From Terriglobales bacterium (GTDB lineage Bacteria; Acidobacteriota; Terriglobia; Terriglobales; Acidobacteriaceae): a stretch of 64,000 nt of DNA. Numbering within the stretch: the first letter of the stretch is position 1; each line of letters begins with the position of its first letter. The notes below the pieces were generated by a model that was given only the letters and a program-made list of their open reading frames with translations, was not told the DNA's origin and ran no database searches. The stretch lies in assembly GCA_035567895.1 (NCBI GenBank), contig DATMPC010000011.1:124001-188000 (forward strand), given 5' to 3'. The translations under genes and the position numbers were made by a program. Of the stretch, positions 51,558 to 61,428 are shown in pieces.

Positions 51558-52496
51558 ATGCAGCGCGTTCTTACGGCAATCATCCTCATTCCGCTTGTGG
51601 TACTGGCAGTTTTCAAGGCGCCGTTTTGGCTTTATGCAGTCATTATTGCCATCTTGGCCCTGCTCTGCCTAGCGGAGTACTTAGACATTGCTGCGGGTCA
51701 CAATCTGAAGCCGCAGCGAACGCTGACGTACATCGCGGTATTAGCCGTGCTCGGCGAATACTATCTCTCGATCGCCATTCGAGGATTGCGTCCCACCGGA
51801 TCCAGCGGATGGCAAATGCTGCGCGATCCTTTTGTTCAGTACGAAAGCCTTCTCGTCCTCGTAAGCCTCACGCCGTTCGTATTGCTGGTAGCTGCGCTGA
51901 AAACAGAAGACCTGCGGCAAGCACTTCCCTCTGCAGCCGTCTCATTTCTTGCTGTTCCCTATATCGGGATCACTCTGGGGTTCCTGCTATTCACGCGCGG
52001 ACTGATTCCAGATGGAGCCTTGGCGGTTTTCTATTTGCTGTTGGTCGTATGGGCGGGCGATATTTTCGCGTACTACGTAGGGCGCGCGATTGGGCGACAT
52101 CGCCTGGCGCCGCGGATTAGTCCCGGAAAATCATGGGAGGGCACAGCCGCCTCGATAATCGGAAGTATGATCGTCGGAGGCTTAATTCTGGTTTATAACC
52201 GTCCCATTGCAGAGCGGCTGTACGACTGGAAATTGCTTGCTGGGCAAAGTGTTCTGTCGGGAAGACCAACTCCCGAGCCCAATGCGATCTGGATGGCAAT
52301 CTTGGTTTCAGCTTCAATCAACATCGCCGCTCAGTTTGGGGATCTAGTGGAGTCGATGATGAAGCGCGGTGCCGACATTAAAGATTCCGGGAAACTGCTT
52401 CCAGGACATGGCGGCGTCCTCGATCGAGTGGATGCTCTGCTGCTGGCATCCCCTGTGCTGTGGTACTATTCTTCTTTCCGCCTAGTTCATTTCTAA
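51558..52496 (+). CDS. cdsA: Phosphatidate cytidylyltransferase
   Basis: A 312-residue inner-membrane enzyme that makes CDP-diacylglycerol from phosphatidic acid and CTP. About eight helices are visible. The family signature near the C-terminus reads SINIAAQFGDLVESMMKRGA, then DIKDSGKLLPGHGGVLDRVD. Earlier motifs are VVWAGDIFAYYVGRAIGRH and RISPGKSWEGTAASIIGSM. It lies 51 bases after uppS and three bases before dxr. Confidence 0.96.
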   Translation: MQRVLTAIILIPLVVLAVFKAPFWLYAVIIAILALLCLAEYLDIAAGHNLKPQRTLTYIAVLAVLGEYYLSIAIRGLRPTGSSGWQMLRDPFVQYESLLVLVSLTPFVLLVAALKTEDLRQALPSAAVSFLAVPYIGITLGFLLFTRGLIPDGALAVFYLLLVVWAGDIFAYYVGRAIGRHRLAPRISPGKSWEGTAASIIGSMIVGGLILVYNRPIAERLYDWKLLAGQSVLSGRPTPEPNAIWMAILVSASINIAAQFGDLVESMMKRGADIKDSGKLLPGHGGVLDRVDALLLASPVLWYYSSFRLVHF

Positions 52497-52499
52497 GAC

Positions 52500-53744
52500 G
52501 TGAGTAATTCTCTCAACCCAGCTTCTCTGCTGGAAGCTTCTCCCGATTCCAAGCGCCGGATAGCCATTCTCGGTTCGACTGGCTCGATCGGCATGAGCAC
52601 GCTGAAAATCGTCGAAGCCTATCCGCAACGCTTCAGCGTGACCTCGTTAGCGGCCGGTAGCAACGTTGATGTTGCTCTTGACCAATGTTGCAGGTGGAGA
52701 CCCAAGCTGGTCTCCATGGCCACAGAGGAACGTGCGGCAGAGCTGCAAAGCAGGCTTGAGGCGTCTGGTGTACGGATTCCAGTTTGCTCTGGAGCAACTG
52801 GCGCGGTTCAGGTTGCGACCCACGCCGATGCAAATTTCGTAGTGAGTGCTATCGTTGGCGTGGCGGGTCTGGAAGCCACATTCGAAGCGGTACGAGCAGG
52901 AAAATGGGTTGGCTTAGCCAACAAAGAATGCCTCGTAGCCGCGGGAGAGTTAATCACCGCGGAAGCGCGTCGCCAGGGCAAACCCCTTCTCCCGATTGAT
53001 AGTGAACACAATGCCGTCCATCAATGCATGCGTGGCGGCACTCTTGATGAAGTAACGGCGGTGTGGCTTACCGCATCGGGCGGTCCATTTCTGAATACGC
53101 CGAAATCCGAATTCAGCCGTATCACGGTGCAGCAGGCGCTGAATCATCCCACGTGGAAGATGGGAAAGCGCATCACCATCGATTCAGCAACTTTGATGAA
53201 CAAGGGCTTTGAAGTCATCGAAGCCTGCCGGCTCTTCAATCTGCCGCCTGACCGGGTTAAGGTGATCGTCCATCCGCAGTCGACGATTCACTCTTTAGTG
53301 GAATTCCGCGACGGCAGCATCCTTGCTCAACTGTCCGTGACCGACATGCGGCTTCCGATCCTGTATGCCCTCACTTATCCAGAGCGGCTGGAATCAGAGT
53401 TGAAGTTCGATTTAACGAGTTTGAAGAAGCTCGATTTCTCCCAACCGGATACGGAGAAATTCCCTTGCCTGAACCTGGCGTACGAGGCTGCTCAGGCGGG
53501 GGGAGCCAAGGCGATTGCTCTCAATGCAGCTGACGAGGTTGCGGTTGCAGCATTTTTGGATGGCGTGATCGGCTTTGAGGGCATTCCCAAGACAATAAAA
53601 AGGGTGCTGGACGAAACTACTCCGGCGCATCCTGAATCTATTAAGAAAGTGCTACAGATTGATGCCGAAGCAAGGGCCTTTGCTGCTGAGGTAACAGGGC
53701 TGGAAAGGCCGTCCGTCCCTGCTTTGGGGGTGTACACTCATTAA
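52500..53744 (+). CDS. dxr: 1-deoxy-D-xylulose 5-phosphate reductoisomerase
   Basis: A 414-residue enzyme of the MEP isoprenoid pathway that rearranges and reduces DXP to MEP using NADPH. Motifs: IAILGSTGSIGMSTLKIVEA, VGLANKECLVAAGELI, PIDSEHNAVHQCMRGG and LTASGGPFLNT, followed by the metal/substrate-binding helices (TIDSATLMNKGFEVIEACRL). The start is a GTG three bases after cdsA. Its product feeds the lipid carrier made by UppS. Length is normal. Confidence 0.96.
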   Translation: MSNSLNPASLLEASPDSKRRIAILGSTGSIGMSTLKIVEAYPQRFSVTSLAAGSNVDVALDQCCRWRPKLVSMATEERAAELQSRLEASGVRIPVCSGATGAVQVATHADANFVVSAIVGVAGLEATFEAVRAGKWVGLANKECLVAAGELITAEARRQGKPLLPIDSEHNAVHQCMRGGTLDEVTAVWLTASGGPFLNTPKSEFSRITVQQALNHPTWKMGKRITIDSATLMNKGFEVIEACRLFNLPPDRVKVIVHPQSTIHSLVEFRDGSILAQLSVTDMRLPILYALTYPERLESELKFDLTSLKKLDFSQPDTEKFPCLNLAYEAAQAGGAKAIALNAADEVAVAAFLDGVIGFEGIPKTIKRVLDETTPAHPESIKKVLQIDAEARAFAAEVTGLERPSVPALGVYTH

Positions 53745-53777
53745 GCTTCGGCCCATTGGAATCACTGAAATCACAAG

Positions 53778-55142
53778 ATGCAATCTTTGACCAATTTTCT
53801 TGTAAGTACCGCGTATGCGGTCGTGGCGGTCGCGTTCGTGCTCGGGGTAATGATCCTGGTGCATGAGTTCGGCCACTATGCTGTAGCGAAGCTGTGCGGC
53901 GTTCGCGTTGACGTGTTCTCCCTGGGATTCGGGAAGCGCTTGTTCGGCTTCCGGCGCGGCGATACCGATTATCGGGTTAGCGCTCTACCGTTAGGGGGCT
54001 ACGTCAAGATGGCCGGCGAGAATCCGATGGACGCTCGCACGGGAGATCCGGGCGAATTTGTCTCGCATCCGCGCTGGCAAAGGCTGCTGATTGCCGTAGC
54101 TGGCCCCATGATGAACATTCTTTTAGCGGTCGGAATCGTGACTGGCGTGTTCATGTTTCACTACTCGCACGACTGGTATCTCGACCAGCCAACACAGGTC
54201 GGATGGGTAGAGGAGAACTCTCCTGCTGCAAAGGCAGGCCTGAAGCCGGGCGATATGATCACGCAGATCGACGGCGTCTCGAACCCTCTGTGGGAAGACA
54301 CCAAAGCCAAGATCACGATTAGCCCACAACAGGCGCTCCCAATCACTCTGAAACGTGGGGACCAGACTATCTCCACGACACTCACGCCCGACATTTATGG
54401 TCCGAGCCGGGCCGGAGAAGCTGGTCTTGAGCCTGCTGCCGGAATCACAGTAGAGGCGATGGAAGAGAACATGCCTGCGTATAAGGCTGGCATCCGCAAG
54501 GGAGACGAGATACTCGCGATCAACGGGACCGCGCTGCACTCAATTGGAGAGTTGACTCACTACCTGCAGCAGGACAAAGGCAAGCCGGTTGAGATGACCG
54601 TTTTGCACGATGGCAAGCCGAACAAATACCAAATGACTCCAGTGCTCGCTCCAAATGGGGAAGGCGCACAACGCTACCGGATAGGATTTTCGCCCGGAGT
54701 GCGGCAGCACATTGACAGGCTGACGTTCGTGCAAGCACTGAACCGATCGATCGAGACGAACAAGAAGTATGCATTCTTGCTGGTTGAACTCGTCGAGAAG
54801 ATGGTGCAGCGCAAGGTCTCTGTAAAAATGATGAGCGGGCCTATCGATATCGCGAAGGTATCGGGCGAAGCCGCTCGCGAGCCCGGATGGACTCCGCTTC
54901 TTCTTCTGATGGCTGGTATCAGTCTCAATCTCGGAATCTTCAACCTGTTTCCGATTCCGATCCTCGACGGCGGCGTGATCCTGCTCTTGCTCATCGAGGG
55001 CTTGATGCGGCGCGACATCAGTTTGCACATCAAGGAACGAATCTATCAAGCTGCGTTCGTCTTCCTGGTCCTGTTCGCCGCGATGGTGATCTTCAACGAC
55101 ATCACGAAAACGCTTCCCGGATTATCAAAACTGCTCCCGTAG
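53778..55142 (+). CDS. rseP: RIP/site-2 zinc metalloprotease
   Basis: A 454-residue intramembrane protease. The zinc site H-E-x-x-H is in LVHEFGHYAVAKLCGV at about residue 30, and the third ligand region is in NLGIFNLFPIPILDGG near 395. Two PDZ domains are visible between, the first around GWVEENSPAAKAGLKPGDMI and the second around MPAYKAGIRKGDEILAINGT. It cleaves membrane-bound anti-sigma or other regulated proteins. It closes the uppS-cdsA-dxr-rseP operon and is followed by a strong terminator. It could act on the anti-sigma factor at the left edge, but that is speculation. Confidence 0.95.
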   Translation: MQSLTNFLVSTAYAVVAVAFVLGVMILVHEFGHYAVAKLCGVRVDVFSLGFGKRLFGFRRGDTDYRVSALPLGGYVKMAGENPMDARTGDPGEFVSHPRWQRLLIAVAGPMMNILLAVGIVTGVFMFHYSHDWYLDQPTQVGWVEENSPAAKAGLKPGDMITQIDGVSNPLWEDTKAKITISPQQALPITLKRGDQTISTTLTPDIYGPSRAGEAGLEPAAGITVEAMEENMPAYKAGIRKGDEILAINGTALHSIGELTHYLQQDKGKPVEMTVLHDGKPNKYQMTPVLAPNGEGAQRYRIGFSPGVRQHIDRLTFVQALNRSIETNKKYAFLLVELVEKMVQRKVSVKMMSGPIDIAKVSGEAAREPGWTPLLLLMAGISLNLGIFNLFPIPILDGGVILLLLIEGLMRRDISLHIKERIYQAAFVFLVLFAAMVIFNDITKTLPGLSKLLP

Positions 55143-55164
55143 GCGTCTTAAAGTTGAGAGCCGG

Positions 55165-55197
55165 AAACCGGTCTTCCAAAGACCGGTTTTTGTTTTT
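55165..55197 (+). terminator. Rho-independent terminator after rseP
   Basis: A perfect eleven-base stem (AAACCGGTCTT with AAGACCGGTTT) and a three-base loop run into TTTGTTTTT. It separates the envelope operon from the pilus genes. Confidence 0.92.
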
Positions 55198-55471
55198 GAA
55201 TTTCGAACTGATCGCCCGCATTCACGCAGGCATAACGATGGTGTATGTCCTTAGTAACTAAGTAGTTTTCCTTCTTCCGTTTGCAGTCTTTCTGCGTTGA
55301 CAATAAATGTCACCTCTCACATTCTGCGGCTAATTACCGAATCTGTGAAGGTATTCGTTGCGCGAGAGCGTGCGACGATCAGCCGAAACTGTGCAGTTGC
55401 TGTCGCGTGGCCCATTCAATTTTGGGAAATGCTGAGACCGGAATCAATCCGGTCCCCGGGGAAGCGAACGT
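55198..55471. other. Intergenic region before pilB
   Basis: These 274 bases hold no recognisable gene. A TTGACA near 55297 could be a -35 box, but the sequence 17 bases on is a weak -10. A stem near 55437-55465 (GACCGG with CCGGTC) lies just before the pilB start. No clear sigma-54 site was found, although the cluster contains a PilR-type activator. Confidence 0.35.
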
Positions 55472-57187
55472 ATGTCTCAACGACTGGGCGATCTGCTGGT
55501 GCGGGAAAAGGTCATTAACCATGACCAACTGACACAAGCGCTCAGGAAGCAAAAGGAAAGTGGCGGCCGACTTGGGTCGGTACTCGTCAAGATGGGTTTG
55601 CTGACGGACGAGGAAGTCACAAACTTTCTCAGCCGGCAGTACGGCGTTCCTGCCATCAATCTGCAGTTTTTCGAAATCGATCCTAATGTCATAAAGCTCA
55701 TTCCGCAGGAAACCGCGCGCAAGCATCAGATTCTTCCGCTCAGCCGAGTCGGCGCATCGCTCACCATCGCAATGGTGGACCCGACCAACGTCTTCGCCAT
55801 GGACGATATCAAGTTCATGACCGGGTTCAACATTGAACCAGTCGTCGCGTCCGAGAGCGCCATCATGGACCGCATCGAGCAGGCTTACGCGCTGCCCGAG
55901 GCGGAGCAGGAGAATCTGGACGACATCATCAACTCAATGGGCGAGGAGGCCGAACTTGAGCTGCAGGCCGACGCCGAAGAGCTAAACGCCTCTGACCTGG
56001 AGAAGAGCGCAGAAGAAGCGCCGATTGTAAAGCTAGTAAACCTGATCCTTACCGACGCGGTAAAGCGAGGTGCCAGCGATATTCACATTGAGCCCTACGA
56101 GAGGGAGTATCGAGTTCGGTTTCGTATTGACGGTGTGCTGCAGAACATCATGCAGCCTCCGTTGAAGCTGAAGGATGCAATCACTTCGCGTATCAAGATC
56201 ATGTCGAAGCTTGATATCAGCGAGAAGCGCCTGCCACAAGACGGACGCATCATGCTGAAGATGAACCTCAATGGTCGCAAAAAGCAGCTCGACTTTCGCG
56301 TGAACTGCCTGCCGACGCTCTGGGGCGAGAAGATCGTTCTTCGTCTGCTCGATAAAGAGAACTTGCGTCTCGATATGACTAAGCTTGGCTTCGAGCCGGA
56401 GTCGCTCGAGAAGTTTCAGAAGGCTGTACTGAAGCCTTATGGCATGGTGCTGGTGACCGGTCCCACCGGTTCTGGCAAAACCAACACGCTCTACTCCGCG
56501 ATTTCACTTCTCAACAAGCCTGACACGAACATCATGACCGCGGAGGATCCGGTCGAGTTTCAGCTTGCTGGTGTGAACCAAGTGCAGATGAAGGAAGCGA
56601 TTGGACTGAACTTCGCTGCTGCCCTGCGAGCTTTCTTGCGTCAGGATCCCAACACGATTCTGGTGGGCGAGATTCGTGACTTCGAGACTGCGGAAATTGC
56701 CATTAAGGCAGCTCTCACTGGCCACCTGGTACTCTCGACGTTGCATACGAACGGCGCTCCCGAAACCATCAGCCGACTGATGAACATGGGCATTGAGCCT
56801 TTCCTGGTTGCGACCGCCGTGCACCTGATTGTCGCCCAGCGACTCATCCGTCGCATTTGCGCTAATTGCATCGAGCCGGTGGAGATGAATCCGCAGGCTT
56901 TACTTGATGCCGGCTTCACGCCCGAGCAACTGAAGACCGCAAAAGTATCGAAGGGGAAGGGTTGCTCGGTTTGCAACAACAGTGGATACAAAGGACGCGC
57001 CGGCCTTTACGAAGTAATGGTGATCGACGACGAGATTCGCGAGTTGATTCTGGTCGGCGCATCTGCCGTGGAATTGAAGAAGAAGGCGATGGAGCGCGGC
57101 ATGATTACGCTTCGCGGCAGCGGCTTGCGAAAGGTGGCGGATGGTGTCACCACGATGGAAGAGGTTGCTCGCGAAACCGTGCACTAA
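55472..57187 (+). CDS. pilB: Type IV pilus assembly ATPase
   Basis: A 571-residue hexameric ATPase that drives pilus extension. The N-terminal MshEN-type domain (RLGDLLVREKVINHDQLTQA, about 3-160) may bind cyclic-di-GMP. The core has GASDIHIEPYEREYRVRFRI, Walker A GPTGSGKTNTLYSAI, IMTAEDPVEFQLAGVNQVQM, and LRAFLRQDPNTILVGEIRDF with TGHLVLSTLHTNGAPETISR. The C-terminal zinc Cys pairs are in CANCIEP and GCSVCNNSGYKGRAGLYE. pilT and pilC follow on the same strand. Confidence 0.96.
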   Translation: MSQRLGDLLVREKVINHDQLTQALRKQKESGGRLGSVLVKMGLLTDEEVTNFLSRQYGVPAINLQFFEIDPNVIKLIPQETARKHQILPLSRVGASLTIAMVDPTNVFAMDDIKFMTGFNIEPVVASESAIMDRIEQAYALPEAEQENLDDIINSMGEEAELELQADAEELNASDLEKSAEEAPIVKLVNLILTDAVKRGASDIHIEPYEREYRVRFRIDGVLQNIMQPPLKLKDAITSRIKIMSKLDISEKRLPQDGRIMLKMNLNGRKKQLDFRVNCLPTLWGEKIVLRLLDKENLRLDMTKLGFEPESLEKFQKAVLKPYGMVLVTGPTGSGKTNTLYSAISLLNKPDTNIMTAEDPVEFQLAGVNQVQMKEAIGLNFAAALRAFLRQDPNTILVGEIRDFETAEIAIKAALTGHLVLSTLHTNGAPETISRLMNMGIEPFLVATAVHLIVAQRLIRRICANCIEPVEMNPQALLDAGFTPEQLKTAKVSKGKGCSVCNNSGYKGRAGLYEVMVIDDEIRELILVGASAVELKKKAMERGMITLRGSGLRKVADGVTTMEEVARETVH

Positions 57188-57271
57188 AAGTAGCAGCGGC
57201 TAGCTCGCGCGAATTGAATTTCGCGCAGTAAGGAACAAACCTATCGAGGCAGAGCTCGAACAGAGGAACGA

Positions 57272-58384
57272 ATGACTGCGACGCTAAGCGATTTGTTAAA
57301 GAAGATGTTGGAGATGAGCGGAAGCGACCTGCATATCTCCACAAACTCCCCACCGCAGGTGCGAGTACACGGGCACCTTCAGCCGCTGGATATGCCCATG
57401 CTTACGCCATCAGAAACCAAACAACTGGCCTATAGCGTGTTGACGGACGCGCAGAAGCACCGCTTTGAAGAGAATCTCGAACTCGATTTCTCATTCGGTT
57501 TGAAGGGACTGGCACGCTTCCGCGGCAATCTTTTCAATCAGCGTGGTGCTACAGGCGCTGTTTTTCGTGTGATCCCGTTCGAGATCAGGTCGTTTCAGCA
57601 GCTCAATCTTCCCCCGATCGTGGCTAAGCTATGCGAGAAGCCCCGGGGACTCATCCTAGTTACGGGCCCTACAGGTTCTGGAAAGTCGACGACGCTTGCA
57701 GCCATGATCGACAAGATCAACACCGAGCGTCACGATCACATCATCACGATCGAAGACCCGATTGAGTTCGTTCACCAGAACAAGAATTGCCTGGTAAATC
57801 AGCGCGAAGTGCACTCGGATACGAAGTCATTCAGCGACGCTCTGCGTGCCGCGCTTCGTGAAGACCCGGATGTTGTACTGATCGGTGAGATGCGCGACCT
57901 TGAAACGATTGAGTCCGCGCTGCGCATCGCCGAGACGGGCCACCTCACTTTCGGCACCTTGCACACGAACTCGGCCGCTTCCACGATTAACCGTGTAATC
58001 GACGTTTTCCCGTCGCACCAGCAATCCCAGATTCGGGCCCAGCTATCGCTCGTGCTCGAGGGTGTTCTTTGCCAATCACTATTGTCGAAGATCGGCGGTC
58101 AGGGACGAGCCTGTGCGATGGAAATTCTCGTCCCGAATGCGGCAGTCCGCAACCTGATCCGCGAAGACAAGATTCACCAGATTTATTCGGCCATGCAGTC
58201 TGGTCAGGATAAGTACGGAATGCAAACGTTCAACCAGTCGTTGGCGAGCTTGTATTTCAGCAAGCAGATTTCACTCGAGACGGCCCTGCTGCGTTCGTCA
58301 ATGCCTGACGAGCTGCAGGAGATGATTAATCGCGGTCAGGCGGCGGTGGGCGCAAAGGCAGCTCCGGCCGCAGGACGCAAATAA
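57272..58384 (+). CDS. pilT: Type IV pilus retraction ATPase
   Basis: A 370-residue ATPase that powers pilus disassembly and twitching. Motifs: GSDLHISTNSPPQVRVHGHL, Walker A GPTGSGKSTTLAAMIDKI, IEDPIEFVHQNKNCLVNQRE, ALREDPDVVLIGEMRDLETI and ETGHLTFGTLHTNSAASTIN. The PilT tail motif region AVRNLIREDKIHQIYSAMQS is present. Lacking a zinc Cys cluster, it is PilT rather than PilB. It lies 84 bases after pilB and 49 before pilC. Confidence 0.96.
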   Translation: MTATLSDLLKKMLEMSGSDLHISTNSPPQVRVHGHLQPLDMPMLTPSETKQLAYSVLTDAQKHRFEENLELDFSFGLKGLARFRGNLFNQRGATGAVFRVIPFEIRSFQQLNLPPIVAKLCEKPRGLILVTGPTGSGKSTTLAAMIDKINTERHDHIITIEDPIEFVHQNKNCLVNQREVHSDTKSFSDALRAALREDPDVVLIGEMRDLETIESALRIAETGHLTFGTLHTNSAASTINRVIDVFPSHQQSQIRAQLSLVLEGVLCQSLLSKIGGQGRACAMEILVPNAAVRNLIREDKIHQIYSAMQSGQDKYGMQTFNQSLASLYFSKQISLETALLRSSMPDELQEMINRGQAAVGAKAAPAAGRK

Positions 58385-58433
58385 CAAATTGACCAGGAGT
58401 TAGGCCTGGTGAAACGAAACGCAGGAGATAGCG

Positions 58434-59642
58434 ATGCCGATCTATAAATTCTCAGGAGTCGATGCTTCCGGAACCAAAGTCGCCGGTGAGCGGGAGGCTA
58501 CGAACAAGCAGGTGCTCCAGGCGAACTTGCGCAAAGAGCGCATTGCCAACATTGTTGTCAAGGAAAAAGGCAAGGAGTTCACGCTTCCCACGCTCGGTTC
58601 CGGCAAGGTCCCAGTCAAGGACATCGCCATATTCTTCCGGCAGTTTTCGGTAATGATTGACGCCGGCTTGCCCCTCGTGCAATGCCTCGAAATCCTGGCG
58701 GCTAATCAGGAGAACCCGGCTTTCCAGAAGTCGCTCACTGGAGTTCGGGTGACGGTAGAAGGTGGCTCGACTCTCGCCAATGCGATGCGCCAATACCCGA
58801 AGGTATTTGATGACCTGACCACGAACATGGTCGAGGCTGGGGAAACTGGCGGTATTCTCGACGTCATTCTTCAGCGTTTGGCTACTTATGTGGAGAAGGC
58901 CGTAAAACTGAAGTCAGCAGTAAAGTCAGCTTTGATCTACCCCGTGTCGGTTATCAGCATCGCGGTATTAGTCGTGGGCGCGCTGCTCAAGTTCGTCGTT
59001 CCAATTTTTGAGAAACTTTTCGCAGGACTGGGCGTAGATCTGCCACTACCAACACGAATCGTGATTAGCTTCAGCCAGTTTGTGCAGAACTTCTGGTGGG
59101 TTGCGATCGTAGGTCTGATCGCCGCGATTTTTGGCATCAAGCAAGTGCGAAAGGATAAAAAAGGCAAGTACATCACTGATAATCTTCTGCTCAAATTACC
59201 TGTCGTCGGAGCGCTACTACGCAAAATTGCAGTCGCCCGATTTACGCGAACCCTCGGTACCCTGATCACTTCCGGCGTGCCCATCCTCGAAGGACTTTCG
59301 ATTACTGCGCGTACGTCTGGCAACGCGGTTCTTGAAGAGGCGTTGTTAAAAGTTCGTAAGGCAATCGAGGAGGGACGTACCATCGTTGATCCGCTGAAAG
59401 AATGCGGTGTATTCCCAAACATGGTGACGCAGATGATCGGCGTCGGTGAAGCGACTGGTGCGATGGACAATATGCTGCAGAAGATCGCAGACTTCTATGA
59501 GGATGAGGTGGATGCGGCCACGAAGGATTTGCTGACAATGCTGGAACCGCTGATGATCGCTTTCCTGGGCGTCGCAGTCGGCGGCATCGTCATCTCACTG
59601 TATATGCCGCTCTTCTCTATGATCGCGAAGCTTTCAGGCTAG
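58434..59642 (+). CDS. pilC: Type IV pilus inner-membrane platform protein (GspF family)
   Basis: A 402-residue inner-membrane protein with two T2SSF domains, at about residues 68-190 (FFRQFSVMIDAGLPLVQCLE, MRQYPKVFDDLTTNMVEAGE) and 270-395 (FTRTLGTLITSGVPILEGLS, PNMVTQMIGVGEATGAMDNM). Three helices are visible, near 170-190, 220-240 and 375-395. It couples PilB and PilT to the growing pilus. It is followed by a hairpin terminator and then pilS. No pilin gene is present in the window. Confidence 0.95.
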   Translation: MPIYKFSGVDASGTKVAGEREATNKQVLQANLRKERIANIVVKEKGKEFTLPTLGSGKVPVKDIAIFFRQFSVMIDAGLPLVQCLEILAANQENPAFQKSLTGVRVTVEGGSTLANAMRQYPKVFDDLTTNMVEAGETGGILDVILQRLATYVEKAVKLKSAVKSALIYPVSVISIAVLVVGALLKFVVPIFEKLFAGLGVDLPLPTRIVISFSQFVQNFWWVAIVGLIAAIFGIKQVRKDKKGKYITDNLLLKLPVVGALLRKIAVARFTRTLGTLITSGVPILEGLSITARTSGNAVLEEALLKVRKAIEEGRTIVDPLKECGVFPNMVTQMIGVGEATGAMDNMLQKIADFYEDEVDAATKDLLTMLEPLMIAFLGVAVGGIVISLYMPLFSMIAKLSG

Positions 59643-59650
59643 TCAACTTA

Positions 59651-59695
59651 GGGCAGAGGCGGGAAGAACCCGTCTCTGCCCGAGATTTTGTTGTT
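59651..59695 (+). terminator. Terminator-like hairpin between pilC and pilS
   Basis: A thirteen-base stem with one mismatch (GGGCAGAGGCGGG with CCCGTCTCTGCCC) and a five-base loop is followed by GAGATTTTGTTGTT. It may partly separate the pilus machine genes from the two-component regulator. Confidence 0.72.
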
Positions 59696-59757
59696 CTGTT
59701 TGGGCAGAAAATCTGTGCATAGCCACGGCCCCTCGATCGTTCATTCTTAAACTCCAC

Positions 59758-61428
59758 ATGCGTACCTTCGACGAACGAACGTGGTTAAGCTGGCTGGTGA
59801 AGGTGAGGATCATCATCATCACCTTCCTGCTGGGCATCGGACTCGCCATTATTCGGCTCACTCACACGAATGTCTCGGAGTGGGCGTTCGTCAGCCTCAT
59901 CCTGTTGTGGTATACCGTCGGAGTCTTCTTCCTGCTGCTGCAGTCGGTCTGGGAAGATTACAAGTTGCAAGCGCGCATTCAGGTCATCAGCGATCTCGCT
60001 CTGACGACCGCAGTTATCTACATCACCGGCGGAATTGATACTTCCTTCAACTTCCTCTACCCGCTTGTAATCATTGTCGCCAGCATTCTGCTGCCGCGTT
60101 GGTGGGCGTATCTGACCGCGGCGTTTTCCTTTATCGCGTTCGGCGCAATCCTTGATCTCTCGTTCTACCAGATCATTCGATCGTTTTCGGTCTCCCGCCC
60201 AGACTTAAAGTCGGTACAGCTTGTCGTCGGCGTCAACTTTTTCGCATACATGGCGATTGCATATCTCGCGAGCAATCTAAGCGCGAAGCTGCGACAGGTG
60301 GGCGTCGAGCTACACGTGAAGAGTGACGAGCTTCAAGATCTGCAAGTGATGCAGGAGAACATTCTGCATTCAATGCGTGGCGGGCTAATCACAACCGATC
60401 TCGAAGGGCACATCAGTCTGGTGAACCAGCCAGGTCTGAATTTTCTTGGGCGCACATTGAGTGACATGCTGGGCACTCACATCTCATCAGTCTTCATTGA
60501 TCCGATGCCTGAAGCGGACTCTTACCCGGTGCAGGACGAGTTGCGTGCTGCCACTCCAGATGGAGAAAAGATCTTTGGTCTCACTGTGACGCCCCTCACG
60601 ATTCACGATGGTGAAGTCGTAGGCTTTGTTTACACCTTCGCGGACCTCACAGAGGTACGGCGACTGGAAAACGAGATTCGCCAGCGCGATCGTCTTGCCG
60701 CTATCGGACGCCTCGCAGCAGGCATTGCTCACGAAATTCGTAATCCTCTCTCGTCGATCGCAGGCTCGGTTCAAGTACTCTCGACGATGGCGACGTTGAA
60801 TGAAGAACAGCAAGTCTTGGTCGACATCGTGCGTCGCGAGTCAGAGCGGTTGAACAACATCATCTCTGACTTTCTTTCGTACTCTCGTGAGAAGAACTAC
60901 AAGTTCGCGCAACACGACCTGCTGCTTTTACTGGACGACACCTTGCGGCTTATGGAAAACCGGCCATCGCGTGATACTGCCGAGTACCGGTTGGTTCGCA
61001 ACTTCGAGGTCCGTGAAGCCTTGTCAATGGTTGACACTGACCGCCTCAAGCAGGTCTTCTGGAATTTGTGCGATAACGCATTTCGGGCGATGCCCAATGG
61101 AGGTTCCCTCAAAGTAAGTCTCAGGGCGCGCGGCAGCAATTGGGCGCTATCTTTCAAGGACAGTGGCGTTGGCTTGCCACCAGAACAACTCGAAAAGGTT
61201 TTTGAACCGTTCCAGTCGAACTTTGAGGGCGGCACCGGACTAGGACTAGCCCTCGTGTATCAGATCGTTCAGGCGCACAAAGGGCGTGTGTATGCGATCT
61301 CCACGCCAGGAGAAGGTGCTGAATTCGTAGTGGAGATTCCACAAGCTCAGGCGCTTCCGAGAGCCCTGACGCTTGCGGAGAAGAGAGTGCGTGCCTCGAT
61401 GGCTGTATCGGAGAGAGTGAATGGCTAA
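59758..61428 (+). CDS. pilS: PilS-type sensor histidine kinase
   Basis: A 556-residue membrane kinase. About six helices lie in residues 10-180 (VRIIIITFLLGIGLAIIRL, FVSLILLWYTVGVFFLLLQS). They are followed by a short coiled linker, a PAS domain (about 200-310, ENILHSMRGGLITTDLEGHI), a HisKA domain with the phospho-accepting His in LAAGIAHEIRNPLSSIAGSV, and an ATPase domain (FWNLCDNAFRAMPNGGSLKV, SGVGLPPEQLEKVFEPFQSN, GGTGLGLALVYQIVQAHKG). It overlaps the response-regulator gene by eight bases. It likely senses pilin or envelope state. Confidence 0.93.
   Translation: MRTFDERTWLSWLVKVRIIIITFLLGIGLAIIRLTHTNVSEWAFVSLILLWYTVGVFFLLLQSVWEDYKLQARIQVISDLALTTAVIYITGGIDTSFNFLYPLVIIVASILLPRWWAYLTAAFSFIAFGAILDLSFYQIIRSFSVSRPDLKSVQLVVGVNFFAYMAIAYLASNLSAKLRQVGVELHVKSDELQDLQVMQENILHSMRGGLITTDLEGHISLVNQPGLNFLGRTLSDMLGTHISSVFIDPMPEADSYPVQDELRAATPDGEKIFGLTVTPLTIHDGEVVGFVYTFADLTEVRRLENEIRQRDRLAAIGRLAAGIAHEIRNPLSSIAGSVQVLSTMATLNEEQQVLVDIVRRESERLNNIISDFLSYSREKNYKFAQHDLLLLLDDTLRLMENRPSRDTAEYRLVRNFEVREALSMVDTDRLKQVFWNLCDNAFRAMPNGGSLKVSLRARGSNWALSFKDSGVGLPPEQLEKVFEPFQSNFEGGTGLGLALVYQIVQAHKGRVYAISTPGEGAEFVVEIPQAQALPRALTLAEKRVRASMAVSERVNG

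Noticed and set aside
59690-59757. Cyclic-di-GMP riboswitch before pilS
   Set aside because: A short GCATAGCCACGG resembles part of the GEMM consensus, but the rest of the aptamer is missing and the space is too short.
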